64,000 nucleotides of DNA, from positions 355,502 through 419,501 of the forward strand of contig ML977010.1 in NCBI GenBank assembly GCA_010015675.1, written 5' to 3'. Origin of the DNA: Byssothecium circinans. Taxonomy: Eukaryota > Ascomycota > Dothideomycetes > Pleosporales > Massarinaceae. Positions 12,363 through 23,125 of this stretch are shown piece by piece; the stretch's first letter is position 1, and the number at the start of each line of letters is the position of its first letter. The translations under genes were made by a program, and so were the position numbers. Under the pieces are notes generated by a model that saw nothing but the letters and a program-made list of their open reading frames with translations, ran no database searches and was not told where the DNA came from.

Positions 12363-12999
12363 TGCACTATTCAAGTATCGAATCGCAACGAATGACGATA
12401 TCGAACTATCGACGTATGAGATTTCTACGTGAATGAAGGCTCGGCGAACTACGACGTCACTGTCCGCAATACCAATAGTAGCAGTTATGATCACGCGCCC
12501 CTCTCATCCCACCATAATCAGTGTGTGTATCATTATGCCAACACTTCATGCCAGGATCAACGCTTCACAGCACCTCATTCGAGCCATTCAAGTCGCGTCC
12601 AATCAATACCTTGGTATGGGGGCCCATGGCGATGTGATATAGGCCGCATGAGGGGCCGTTCGGGGTGACTAAAACGCTTTGCGCTCAACTGACCAGTAAG
12701 CATAGGCGCGTATGCGCGATTAAGTTTCCAGAAACACTAGAACGCATGAATACTGGCCCCCATAGCTGCAGTCACGGCACTAGTCTGCGACAGTATCTCA
12801 GCAAGGGTGAGGCGCAGTGTTACAACACTGCGCCTCACGGCGAGGTGCAAAGCTTTGAGAATCATTAAGGAGAAACGGTTTCGCTCATTCCAGCCCCATT
12901 CATCGTTCAAAGAAACAATTCATCTTCTTTTATCTCCCACCGACATCCATCTTAGGCCCCGAGCTGTTATTCCTTCTTCGGACCCATATCGCCATCATC
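12363..12999. other. Intergenic region with perfect palindrome
   Basis: No gene is supported. It contains a 15-bp perfect inverted repeat with a 2-nt centre at 12807-12838, listed separately. Confidence 0.6.
12807..12838. repeat. Perfect 15-bp inverted repeat, 2-nt loop
   Basis: The arm GTGAGGCGCAGTGTT (12807-12821) is followed by AC and its exact reverse complement (12824-12838). It lies 162 bp upstream of the small secreted-protein gene. It could be a transposon remnant, a protein-binding palindrome or a hairpin. Confidence 0.85.
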
Positions 13000-13396
13000 A
13001 TGAGGGGCTGGACTATCGTATCCTTTGCCTCCATGGCTCTCATTGCCTCGGCTGCTCCCGTACCATATCTTGAAGTAAGCTCATCTTCTTTATTATCTCT
13101 ACATCTATGCGTATCGCTCACACATCTAGAATGCCCAAGCCGGCAGTTCCATTCGCAGCATCATCGACAAAGTCGACATCAAGCGACTCAACCTTGGGGA
13201 ACTGCGCGAGTACCCGCATTACTTGCTTACGAGCGCCAACACAGCTTCGGAAACTCTACGAGGCATGATACCAGGAGATGGGATCTTTGTTGGTGGAACT
13301 GAAAAAATGAAACAAGTGCTGTGGAAGCTACCGTCGATCCCTGGCTGGAGGGGGTATTCGAAGGACGTCGAACGCTCGACTGAAGAGGGCTTCTAG
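13000..13396 (+). CDS. Small secreted protein, cysteine-free, 113 aa
   Basis: Exons 13000-13074 and 13130-13396 are joined across a 55-nt intron (GTAAGC...CTAG) and encode 113 residues. The first 18 or so residues (MRGWTIVSFASMALIASA) are a clear secretion signal ending in Ala-x-Ala-like residues. The mature part (about 95 residues) is mixed-charge, contains KVDIKRLNLGEL and a PGDGIFVGGTEKMKQVLW segment, and has no cysteine, so it differs from typical Cys-rich effectors. I do not recognise a family. The intron falls just after the signal peptide, a common layout for fungal small secreted proteins. The gene sits alone between the DUF3176 array and a converging membrane-protein gene. Secretion is inferred; any effector role would be speculation. 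Confidence 0.7.
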
Positions 13397-13975
13397 AAGG
13401 CGGGGTGAGCTTGGGGAATTTCATTCATTCACTCTTTTGTACCTCATGATGCTATTGGGTTGGACTGGACACACTGCATACATCCACTCAACGATGACTT
13501 CTCATCCGACTACCTTTTGTCCAACACATTATGGTGGTTAATTTTCCCCAATAAACTTCAACGTATGGCAAAATATATGTCAATTGGTCTTCCGAATGCT
13601 GCGATCTCTGATAGGATTGCAGAGTGTGGTCCTTCATCCACATGCGATTCCTGGATGTGAATTTAAGTTCAATATCTCGCGACACCGAAAGATCAGACCT
13701 TCAAATCGACCACGATTATGCCACGATGTATCCTCACACGTTGGTCCCAGCCCAAACTCTTCACATTGCGATCAAAATGTATGGAATACAATCCCTTCCC
13801 GCTTGATCTCATGGTTAATCGGCGCCTTGCGCAGTACAAACTCAATACAAATTAATCCACCACAAAGAAAATATCCGCAGCTAGTCATATATGCGTTTAT
13901 CTTGCCACACCATTTCTCATTAAGTACAAAAGGATGCTAATAGTAGACTAACCCCCCCTTCCTGTAGCCTTCTCT
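13397..13975. other. Convergent intergenic region
   Basis: This AT-richer stretch lies between the 3' ends of two converging genes. No further gene or repeat is evident. Confidence 0.55.
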
Positions 13976-14969
13976 TCACTTCCTGTAACCACCCTCTCCC
14001 ACACCGGCCTCATAAACCCTCTCCGACGCATCCAACTCCACCGGCACATCTTCCCTGCGTCCATATTCCTCCGCTGCCGACCCAGTAGCACCCATCTCAT
14101 GTGCCGGTACAGGAGCCTCCACCTCATACCCATGTTTTCTGTCATGAGACCACGATGATCCCATCTCTGAGTACCCGGATGGCGGTGCTTCGTGTGGATT
14201 TGATCCTGCGACGGCGGCAACTTGATCTTGATCCTTCGTCTGATTCTGCCTCCTCCACAGCAGAAACGCAATGACTCCCAGCGCCAGTGCCGCGACTGCC
14301 CCCACTACCCCTCCCACAATAGCGCCGACAGGTGTACTGCTTTTCTCCGCAGTCGTATTGGACAAAGTGGTCGCCGTTGGCGTTGCAGACGGGGAAACGC
14401 TCGTAGCAACCGCTAGTGACGACGATGAAGATGTCGGCGTCGGCGTCGGCGTCGCTGACGTGCTCGACGAAGACGACGTCCCAAGCTGCAGCAAGAACCC
14501 CCGACTCGGCGCCATGGGTCCAGCGTTGTTATAATCCTTCGGGTCGCGGTTCGGTCGGAAGCGGAGGACGAATCTACTATCGGCTTTGACGGCGGCCTCA
14601 GTGACGTTTATTTTCCACGGGAAGAAGCCGGCTTGTTTTACTGATGTATTTGCTATTTCGTAACTTGTCAGCCTTTCCATCATCATTCGTCAAATGGTGC
14701 ATGGAGATGTGATATGGAGCCTGGGACTCACCTAATATCAAATCACTGTACGAATCGCTCTTGAACCAACAAACGAATAAATCGACATGGTCGGGCTGTT
14801 TGTCGCTTCCCCACCATCCAGCGTTCCACCTAATGTTCAACGTGTCGCCGATCTTGTATGCCTGCGACATATCGTCCAAACTCCCATCTGGTTCGTTGAA
14901 CTGATTATTCGTATTTTCCGCCGCCCATACTCCAACCACTCCGCACAGTGCGAGGATAAACGACCGCAT
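13976..14969 (-). CDS. Single-pass mucin-like membrane protein
   Basis: Exon 1 is 14732-14969 and exon 2 is 13976-14652 (79-nt intron, GTGAGT...ATAG), giving 304 residues. The chosen Met begins MRSFILALCGVVGVWAAE, a good signal peptide, and has A at -3; a Met six codons upstream (14987) is also possible. An N-terminal extracellular domain with conserved Trp (NIRWNAGWWG) and Cys (FVCWFK) is followed by a Ser/Thr/Pro-rich stalk, one membrane helix (VGAIVGGVVGAVAALALGVI) and a basic, then acidic cytoplasmic tail of about 80 residues. This layout resembles fungal wall-stress sensors of the Mid2/Wsc type and many uncharacterised surface proteins, but no WSC domain is seen. Role in signalling is an inference from architecture only. 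Confidence 0.8.
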
Positions 14970-16393
14970 CGTGACCGACACCACCATGAAACACGGAAAG
15001 AAAAAGATGGTGATGTTGGACGGGGGGTGATAACTGTAATAAATGTAACAGGCAGGAAGGAAGGAGGAGGAGGTCGGGCGAGATGATACAGAGACTCGGG
15101 AGTTTTGGGGAATGGTCGGGCCATATGGTTTACAGGGACGCGACACGTTCCACCAAGTGGCGTTAATTTTTGTCAGTAGCTTGGGGGGCCTTAATTACTG
15201 ATTACTGCGTCGGAGTCCTGCATAGTACATCCAATGGTGTTAGCGCTTAGGGCCAGCCTTGTGCGTGCTATAGGGCGCATTGTAGAAGGCTGAAGGACGC
15301 TACGGACGCTGCGTAGAGTAGAACACTGCAGATACACTTCTTGAGGAGAATGAGGAAGACCACCTTTGCATCGTATTCAAAAGATGCAAATCCAGCTTTC
15401 GTGAGGAATAGATTGCGAGAACTTACACCGTGAGTTCATTCTCAACTTATTCCTGCACCGCCTCCAACGCGAGCTTCTTCTTGACATCAACGATACCCAC
15501 GAGGCTGAATCATCTACGCACAGAACCTATCCTGGTCTCAGGCTGTTAAGTGCTTATTCGCCCCACCTAAATCTTGTCACCACGTCTTCCCACCGAAGAT
15601 AGCGAAGACGACCGCCACGTTCGAGAACAAGCTCGCACGATTTCCATCACTGGCTCTCATATCGCCGTTTCCTTCATCGCCTCTACGAGCGCGAAACGGA
15701 AACTTGTTCATGCAAGAAGCGCCCAGTTACCTACGCGAGGTGCCCTGTGGCTGAACCTGCTGTACAGTACAAGTTTCATTGGCCCCCACACTCGCAAAAA
15801 GTTCGGCAGCCCTATCTAACTCTCGGTCATTAATGATTTCCGAGGCTCCGATCACATTTGTCATGCCCCTGTTATTATCTGATGATCCATCGAAACCGAT
15901 AGAACATGAACGTTTTGTCCTTTGGCCTCGGTACCGTATATCATGTCACTGTAAATTAGTGTATTAACCAACACTAGCGTACGGGGCTCGAGCATGAGAA
16001 CCTAGTCTAACCTCTTCTAGTCGTCGGGCATTGGGGCTCGGGGCCAGAGCTCCCTCCCTCCTTACAACGCGCCCTTTATCAAGCTGCTCGCACAAGAAGA
16101 CACGAAAAAAGTTGGGACGTGTAGTTTCAGTATTTCATGCGTGGTTTGATGGAGTTGGTGAAGGGATCGCGGACGAAATAATAGTGGCGATTTTGGAGGA
16201 AAGGAGGTATTCGTGTGTGGATCTATAAACAAGCATAAGCGTGAGTTCGGAGCGGCGGAGCAACACCGATTATAATCGGAAATATCGGATTTCTTTTGCA
16301 CTGCAGAGTTCGTCAGCACTTGATTCACGGTCCATACCTTGATACCCATTTCCGCATCAGCACCACCGTGATTCGCAGGCATCAGCTCCCCCA
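14970..16393. other. Intergenic region
   Basis: No gene is supported. It holds the promoter and 5' leader of the mucin-like gene at its left end and the 3' side of the MFS transporter at its right end. A GCGCTTAG motif lies near 15243. Confidence 0.55.
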
Positions 16394-17956
16394 TCAAGGA
16401 ACGTACACCCAACCCTTCACCCCATCCCCTCTCCACCACCTCCTCTCAACCCTCCGATTCCACCACCAATAAACCCCCCACTGCAACCCCGCGAACAAAA
16501 TCCCCACTCCCACCATGGCAATCATAATCTTCAACCCATCATGATAAAACGGCGCATCCTCCCCTCTAAAATACTGCGTCCCGACCATCAATCCACTAAT
16601 AGCACTCATAACCCACATAGCTATCGATATACTCCTCTCCCCGGGCTCTTTACAATTCAACTGCACCCACGAGTTATGCACGGGGTGGTATCCGATTGCG
16701 AACGCGTTGATGAAGGTCCAGAGGACGTACCGGGACCAGCGTCCTACACGTGGATGGATAGCGTAAGTGATGATGAGGATGAGGAGGTAGCAGGTTTGCG
16801 CGAGCATGACTGTTAGACCACGCTTGCTCGTGCGGTCGGACAACCAGCCGAAGAAGAACACGACGGCTAGGGCGAGGAAACCGCCAACGCAGGCTAGGGC
16901 ATTGGCCTGGATGCGGTTGAAGCCTAGCGAGACGATGATGGAGGGCGTGTATGTGGTAAGCGCGCTCCATGTGGAGAAGACGGCGAAGGTGGAGATGAAT
17001 GAGGGCCAGCGACGGTAATGCGTTAGGGTGCGCCAGACGAGGGAGGGTGGGATGCGGAGGCCCTGCGCCCCGCCTTTTCTTTCTGGGTCGTCCGTTTCGA
17101 GGCGGGTTTGCAGAGCGGTGAGGTCGTTGGGGTTGAAGCGGATGAGGCCTTGGGAGAGGAGCGGTTTTGGTTGGTCTGGAGAGCCTGGGAGGAGGAAGAG
17201 GAGTACGAGCGAGACAACCATTGTGAAGATACCTTCGAGGAGGAAGAGCCATTGCCAGCCTCTCAAACCGCCGCGGCCGCCGAGCTTGAGGATACCGGAG
17301 GCGAGGAGCGGACTGATAGCATTACCGCCGAACATGCCGAAGAAGAAGACTGCGACGCGCTTTGCTAGTTCGCGCTTTGTGTACCAGGTTGAAAGCGTGT
17401 AGATGCCGCCGGGAATGTAGCCTGCCTCACATAGCCCTAGGAATGAGCGCGCTACGAGGAAGCCGGTTTTGTTTTTGACGAAGACTTGGAGGGTAGCTAC
17501 GAGGCCGAAGATAAACACTTGTGCGGAGAGCCATTTGCGCGGTCCGATCTAGGCAGAGTCAGCGATTATCAAGTATGTCGGACAGCTTGCAGACTGACGC
17601 GCTGTAGTATCAGGTTTGATGGTATCTCCAGGACTACGATACCAAGGAACATCAGTTGATTACCAAGGTTGATTGTGTTTTGGCTGACATTGATGTTCTT
17701 CGCGAAGTTGTCTGTGAGTGCGGATGCGAGGTTCATGCGATCGAGTTGGAACACGAGGAGGCCGAGGAAGAGTAATGGGAGGACTGTGAGGTCAACTCTG
17801 TAGATATTATTAGCGCTGCATGTCTTGAAGCAGAGGAGCAGCAACTCACTTCCTTCTTGCGCGCAAACTTGCGACATCTCTCCCGACGTCAATGTCGTTT
17901 GAACTCGCATCGCTCGGTGGTGATGGTTCAAGCACGCCTTTCTCTTGCTCAGCCAT
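16394..17956 (-). CDS. MFS transporter, anion:cation symporter (Dal5/Tna1-like)
   Basis: Exons 17850-17956, 17599-17797 and 16394-17548 encode 486 residues. The start begins MAEQEKGV; exon 1 carries a short acidic N-terminus ending in RARRK, and exon 2 enters the first helix (DLTVLPLLFLGLLVFQLDRM). The motif LDRMNLASAL with a downstream NLGNQLMFLGIVVLEIPSNL and IGPRKWLSAQ is typical of the fungal anion:cation symporter family, which takes up allantoate, nicotinate, pantothenate and similar acids. Twelve hydrophobic segments are discernible through to WGVYWWWNRR, and the family's conserved H-N-S-W region (VHNSWVQLNCK) is present. The true substrate cannot be read from sequence. It is divergently arranged with a flavin monooxygenase (start codons 618 bp apart), so the two may be co-regulated. 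Confidence 0.9.
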
Positions 17957-18574
17957 ACCAAAAGCTCCACCTACGACCAGAATTTGGAAGGTGTTAAAAT
18001 TTAGAGCCAGTGTATAGCCCTGCATATACCTCGCTCAATCCCACCGATATCCTCATCCATCCCTCCCATCGCGTATCCCAATCCCAAGGCCACGTACTTG
18101 GTGCCGGCTCGGCATCGGCATTTTCTAATGCCACTATGATGCCGAATCACCAGTCCCGCGATGCCGCCCCATCTTGTCCCATTTTCCAAGCCAATGGGAA
18201 TGGCGTTGACAAGGCGTGACAGGTATTTGGTTCGTCGCCAAGCCGTGATAGGACGAATTGCGCCATTGCAGCCCACGATATCGCAAGCTCGATAAGCTCA
18301 GGTTGGTACATATGAACGCGACGTTTGTGCGCAGAGGACGATTGAACGCTCTATTTGGCGCCTTTAGCGTGTCGAGACGGGTGAGCCGAGGCGAGAATTT
18401 TCGAATGTAAAAAGGCGTTGCGCCAATGTCGAATACTCGGTGCTTTGTTGCTCGTCGCTCGCTTACAGTCGGGTGGAAAAGTGCAGTAATTGTGGATAAA
18501 ATCGAGAGTGCTCATTAGAAGCCTGCGATACCAGTGTCCACTTTGAAGCTGAGCAAAGCATAATCAAGTTCGAA
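17957..18574. promoter_or_regulatory. Shared divergent promoter, MFS / flavin monooxygenase
   Basis: These 618 bp separate the start codons of two divergently transcribed genes and contain no gene of their own. Both promoters must lie here; individual binding sites cannot be assigned by eye. Confidence 0.55.
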
Positions 18575-20128
18575 ATGCCTGCACCAGCAAAGCGCATCGC
18601 AGTGATCGGTCTCGGTCCATCGGGTGCTATCGCTATCGATGCATTGGCCCAAGAGAAAGCCTTCGACGTGATCCGAGTCTTCGAGCGCAGAGAAGCTCCT
18701 GGTGGTTGCTGGTGCGCGTCCATCTGCTACTCTCAAAAGCTTCGCGACTAACATTGTGCAGGCTCGAAGATCCATCACCACCACCAGATCTCGAGCCCTC
18801 ATCGCTCGAATCATTGGCGACACGCACTGCCGACCTTCCTCCCACACTTCCATCCTCGCTTCCGGCGCGGACGCCAAAGCCAGCACAACCGCGATATGCC
18901 GAATCATCGGTTTATCCGTACCTTGAAACGAATGTGGATGCCATCCCGATGTCTTTCAGCCAGGAGCCGATACCAAACCAGCGAACCCAACTTTCAATTT
19001 CGAAACATGGCGACGACACACCATTCCGACACCATTCAGTAATTCGTAATTATCTCGCGGGCTTGGTGAATAGGAAGGGGTACGATACGCTTGTGTCGTA
19101 CAATACGACGGTTGAGCTGGCTGAGAGAGTCGGTTGTGAGTGGAGATTGGTACTCCGAAAAAGTGGCGGGAAAGAGGACGAGTGGTGGGAAGAGCGTTTC
19201 GATGCTGTCATTGTGGCGAGTGGGCATTATAACGTGCCGTATATACCGCGAATAGAGGGACTAGGCGACTTTGCGAGGGCAAGGCCAGAGAGCGTCAAGC
19301 ATAGCAAGATGTACCGTGGACGAGATGCATACCGGGGAAAGGCAAGTGCCTCCATTTAGAGCCCATATGGTACAATTACTGACTCTTGAACAGAGAGTTG
19401 CGGTTGTAGGTGCTTCAGTTTCGGCGGCTGATATTGCGTACGATCTTGTAGGGGTCGCAAAAGGGCCAGTGTACGCCGTCATCAAAGGCCACAAAGCCAA
19501 CGGTTACTTCGGCGACGTCGCATTCCAACACCCAGGCATTAAGGCTATGCCATCGATTTCGCATTTCTCAGCCTCCAATGGCGAGCGTACCGTGCATTTC
19601 GTCGACGGTACCGCCGTCCCTGACGTTGACGAGATCATCTTCGGGACCGGATATTCGTGGTCATTGCCGTTCCTGCCTCACGTTGAGGTGCGCAATAATC
19701 GGGTGCCTGGGCTGTATCAGCATGTGGTATATCAGCAAGATCCATCCCTCCTTTTTGTCGGAGCTGTAGGGGCTGGTCTGACGTTCAAGGTCTTTGAATG
19801 GCAAGCAGTCTTCGCTGCGCGCATACTTTCAGGTCGCGCAACGCTACCGCCGTTGGAAGAGCAGCAGCGTTGGGAGAAGGAGCGTATTGCTAAGAAAGGC
19901 GACGGAGCGCTGTTTACCTTGATCTTTCCGGACTTTGAAGAATACTTCGAGACCTTGCGGAAGCTAGCTGGTGAGCCGAAAGAGAGCGGACTAGGGAGGA
20001 GATTACCACCTTTTGATCGGAAGTGGGTGGAGATCTTCATGCAAGGTCATGAGAGAAGGAAGAAATGGTGGAGGGAAGAGAATGAGAAAGCGAAAAAGGA
20101 AGGAATAGTCGCCCGGGCTAGGCTTTGA
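18575..20128 (+). CDS. FAD/NADPH-dependent flavin monooxygenase
   Basis: Exons 18575-18711, 18762-19341 and 19394-20128 encode 483 residues. The FAD-binding glycine motif GLGPSG is at residues 12-17, the family signature region ASGHYNVPYIP follows in exon 2, and the second nucleotide-binding motif (VVGASVSAAD) opens exon 3 at about residue 243. An ATGYS-like segment is present as GTGYSWSLPF. These mark it as a fungal FMO of the N/S-oxygenating type (thiol-specific monooxygenase relatives). Intron 1 is a 50-nt GT-AG intron; intron 2 (19342-19393, 52 nt) uses a GC donor, AAG|GCAAGT, the only join that keeps the frame and homology. The substrate is unknown. The divergent MFS neighbour suggests transport of a substrate or product, which is an inference. 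Confidence 0.9.
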
Positions 20129-20243
20129 AAAAGGTAGGATTTTTGACAAGCGTGCGTAGATTATCTTCGACGTGCTGCATCGCCCGAAGTAAACGGCCCA
20201 TTCGATAGATTGGCTCCGCCCTCATCTCTTACTCATCCCCTTA

Positions 20244-21395
20244 TTATGCTTTGAAGGACATGGGCATCTTTTGGCCCGGTAGCTCTGAAAGCCAGCCATC
20301 AACATCCTCCTCGACCGTATTCTTCACCGCGCAAGCGTTCATCTCAGGTACGGTCTGGGTCTTCAAGATGCCCTGCATCCCTGGGCTTCCACATGCATGG
20401 AACATGCAGGAGTCGTTCATGGCGCGCTGCAGCGAGTCTCCCTTCCAGCCGAACAGGTAGTCAGCATGGGTTCCATAGCCTTTTTCATCATTATAAGACC
20501 ACACAAACGGGTTGGATCCATCCTTTGGCCACATGTCCTGGAAAACCGAGGTATCCCACATCGTCTCGTAAGCGACCTGAGGCACACGGACCGGATGAGA
20601 GGCAGGACAAGGCGCTGCTTCAATGAAACCGCCCCGAGGGTTTGTGGTAGCGTACATATGGCTTTGGTGGTCGGGGCTGTCGAGATTCTTGCCGTCCCAG
20701 CAAGCCGGAAAGTGGTGGATCGCCATTATGCCTGCTGGGCATGGCGCTTTCGGAAAGTCCGGCGTTTCGAAGCCGCGAGTGAGGATGCTCTGAAGGCAAG
20801 TGTATCGCAGACCAGCCTTGGAGCCGTTGACGTTGTCTATCGTAGGATTGCCAACAGTCATGCGGAAGCCCTACAGGTACGTCAGCTTGTGGTGGGATAC
20901 ACAGGTCAGCGAGGAAGAAAGCTTACGGGTGGGAAAGCAGTGATGTACTTGTCGCCATTATTGTCAAAATCCTTCTGGGTGTAGTATATGGTCATGCCGC
21001 CTTTGATGGTGGTATCGTTCTGGCCTTCGTAGCCTAGCTGAGCATTCGGGTATTGGGGTACTCGCTTGTACGATCCATTCTCATGTTTGAAGTACATCGC
21101 CGCCGTCCAATAGTTGCTTTTTGAGGTTTGAGTGACATCATTTTAGTTGAATAGCCTGTCCGACGTACCTGAAATCCTCCGTGTAGGCGCACGTTGTACA
21201 ACTGGCCTGCTCGCCAATATCGCCTTTCATGGTCGCATTGAAAGCGTTGCCGCCAACGATCTGATGCACATGTGCTGAGGGTATACTTCCAGGTTGGACA
21301 AGTGGATCAAGGCGCTGGACGGATACTGTAGAGCATCCAAAACGAAGGGCGGCCTGGGAAAGCCCGACGTGAACTATGAGATTTTGGATCTTCAT
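20244..21395 (-). CDS. DUF1996 domain secreted protein
   Basis: Exons 21169-21395, 20927-21116 and 20244-20870 encode 347 residues. The N-terminal part has the family hallmark RFGCSTVSVQRLDPLVQPG followed by HVHQIVGGNAF, and later sections carry CPAGIMAIHHFPACWDGKN and DYLFGWKGDSLQRAM, all characteristic of DUF1996, a fungal extracellular family of unknown activity. His and Cys residues in these blocks are conserved across the family. Introns of 52 and 56 nt follow GT-AG rules (GTACGT and GTAAGC donors). The N-terminal 20 residues are only weakly hydrophobic, so either the signal peptide is atypical or a short upstream exon is missing from this model. It is transcribed convergently with the flavin monooxygenase, with only 115 bp between the two stop codons. 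Confidence 0.88.
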
Positions 21396-23125
21396 ATTGC
21401 GCTGAAGTTAATAGAAACGGCTGCACGATAGGCTAGCTGCTTTCGTTGCTTCGAGATGCTGTACTTAATGAGAGTAGCAGCGGCGCAATGTTCTCGTCTC
21501 TTATACCTCCACTGCAGGCCATTTCTACAAGGCGAAGCCTGACAACCTTATCGGTCAGGCCCTTGTACTTGAATAGCAAACCTCATCTATCGAAGTTGGC
21601 GATGCAGATCCTATCGACCGAAGCGGCTGAATTGCGAATTAGATGACAGCCGAAAGTGCTGAGGTACCATGTCGTATATTAGACGTTGCCCCATGTCGTT
21701 GTGCCCCTCCACTGAGAAACCACCGATCCTTAGGTTGCTCTCCAATTGTAGAGGTTACCCGGTAAACGAAGGTGGGGAGCGGTGGGGTCGCTGGTAAAAG
21801 ACGCCCTAGACCAAAAAGCCATGTCGTTCAGATGGTATCGCAATCTAAGAAGCGCATAAGCAGGTTCCGGCCTTTGATACGGACGAGTAAATGTTCTGAT
21901 GAGGAGAAGGAAAAGTGAGGCATCGTACGTTGGTGGTAGAGGATCGCATGAGAGACGAGATGAAGGTGCAACGCGCGAGAAACGCGTATGCACGGACCAT
22001 GTCCCGGTAGCGTCTTGGCAGGAGAGAGGCTTTGGTCAACATTAACCACCCCACCAACATCCATCCTTTGCATCCCATCAGACGTCAGACTTGATCACAT
22101 CAACAGCAAGAAATAAAATCCCCATACCATGCCTAAGGTGAAGAGGCATAGAGTCTCACACTCTCCTACCAGCGATCCGTGCTCAGGACCCACAACGCTA
22201 TTTTGGCCACCTCTATGGCTGAAAAACTGTGCCTCCTCATCCTGTGCGGGATGAAGCGCCATTATTCCATTTGTTGAGAAGGATTGTTGAGCTTACCATG
22301 GCGTGGTCTCAATCCGTATCGACAATCTTACATGCAAGACACCTTAATCCTATCACATCGACCTGTCAGAGTCGCTGATGCAATACTATGCCGCATCCTG
22401 TATCCCGCAATGGCTTGACTCTGATTTTGGAGGACGGTATGATCGTTTCAAGCTACCAAAGCATTATACGCGTTCGATATATCTGTCGAATATGTTCGAC
22501 GGTTTGCCCGCAGCTCAAGGCAACTGAAGGCTTACAGTGTGCTCACCTAAACTTAACACCGCTTAATCATTACCCGGTTATTCCATTGGGAATCTGGGAT
22601 GGTGCACATTCACTGTTTGGAGGCTCAGCTTAATCGTTTCAGCAACCTTCCGCCACCCAATCGTCGACCTATCCTCGAATCCTTTTCATGGTTCAGGAGT
22701 GTGTGTATCTTCTACTACGCTTTCTATTACTGCATTGCTGACGCTTCGTAGTTGATGAGAGGGTAGCATGACATCCGTGCTCCCACGTGCAGCTGAGTGG
22801 CTGCTGACGGCACACCTACCAAAGACCAGGTACACCGTACGCCTCATCTGCAAACGGCCGTTCGCCAATCCCTTTGAAATTTCTTCAAAACCTTCTAGAA
22901 GATGCACGGGCTGGTATTGCTTCGCGCGCCTTCCACTGAGCGACCTTTGCTTTCTAAGAAGGATGGAGTACACCGCCACACTTCTTGGTAGTGATACTTG
23001 ACTAACGACTGATGGGAGCATTCACAAAGCGTATAAGAGCACCAGCTCATGCACGTTGGCTCCTCACCTAAGCTTGCCGGTCATTCGTTTCTGTAGCCCA
23101 TCCGTTCTGCTCCTCTTTACCAGCC
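21396..23125. other. 1.7-kb intergenic region
   Basis: No gene is supported; the small open frames here have no recognisable protein. It must carry the promoters of the DUF1996 gene and of the tyrosinase. Confidence 0.55.
23032..23039 (+). promoter_or_regulatory. Candidate TATA box of tyrosinase gene
   Basis: TATAAGAG lies 94 bp upstream of the tyrosinase start codon, a reasonable distance for a fungal core promoter. It is based on sequence match only. Confidence 0.35.

Noticed and set aside
16674..17252. Arg/Pro-rich reverse frame within the MFS gene
   Set aside because: Out-of-frame shadow of the transporter exon.
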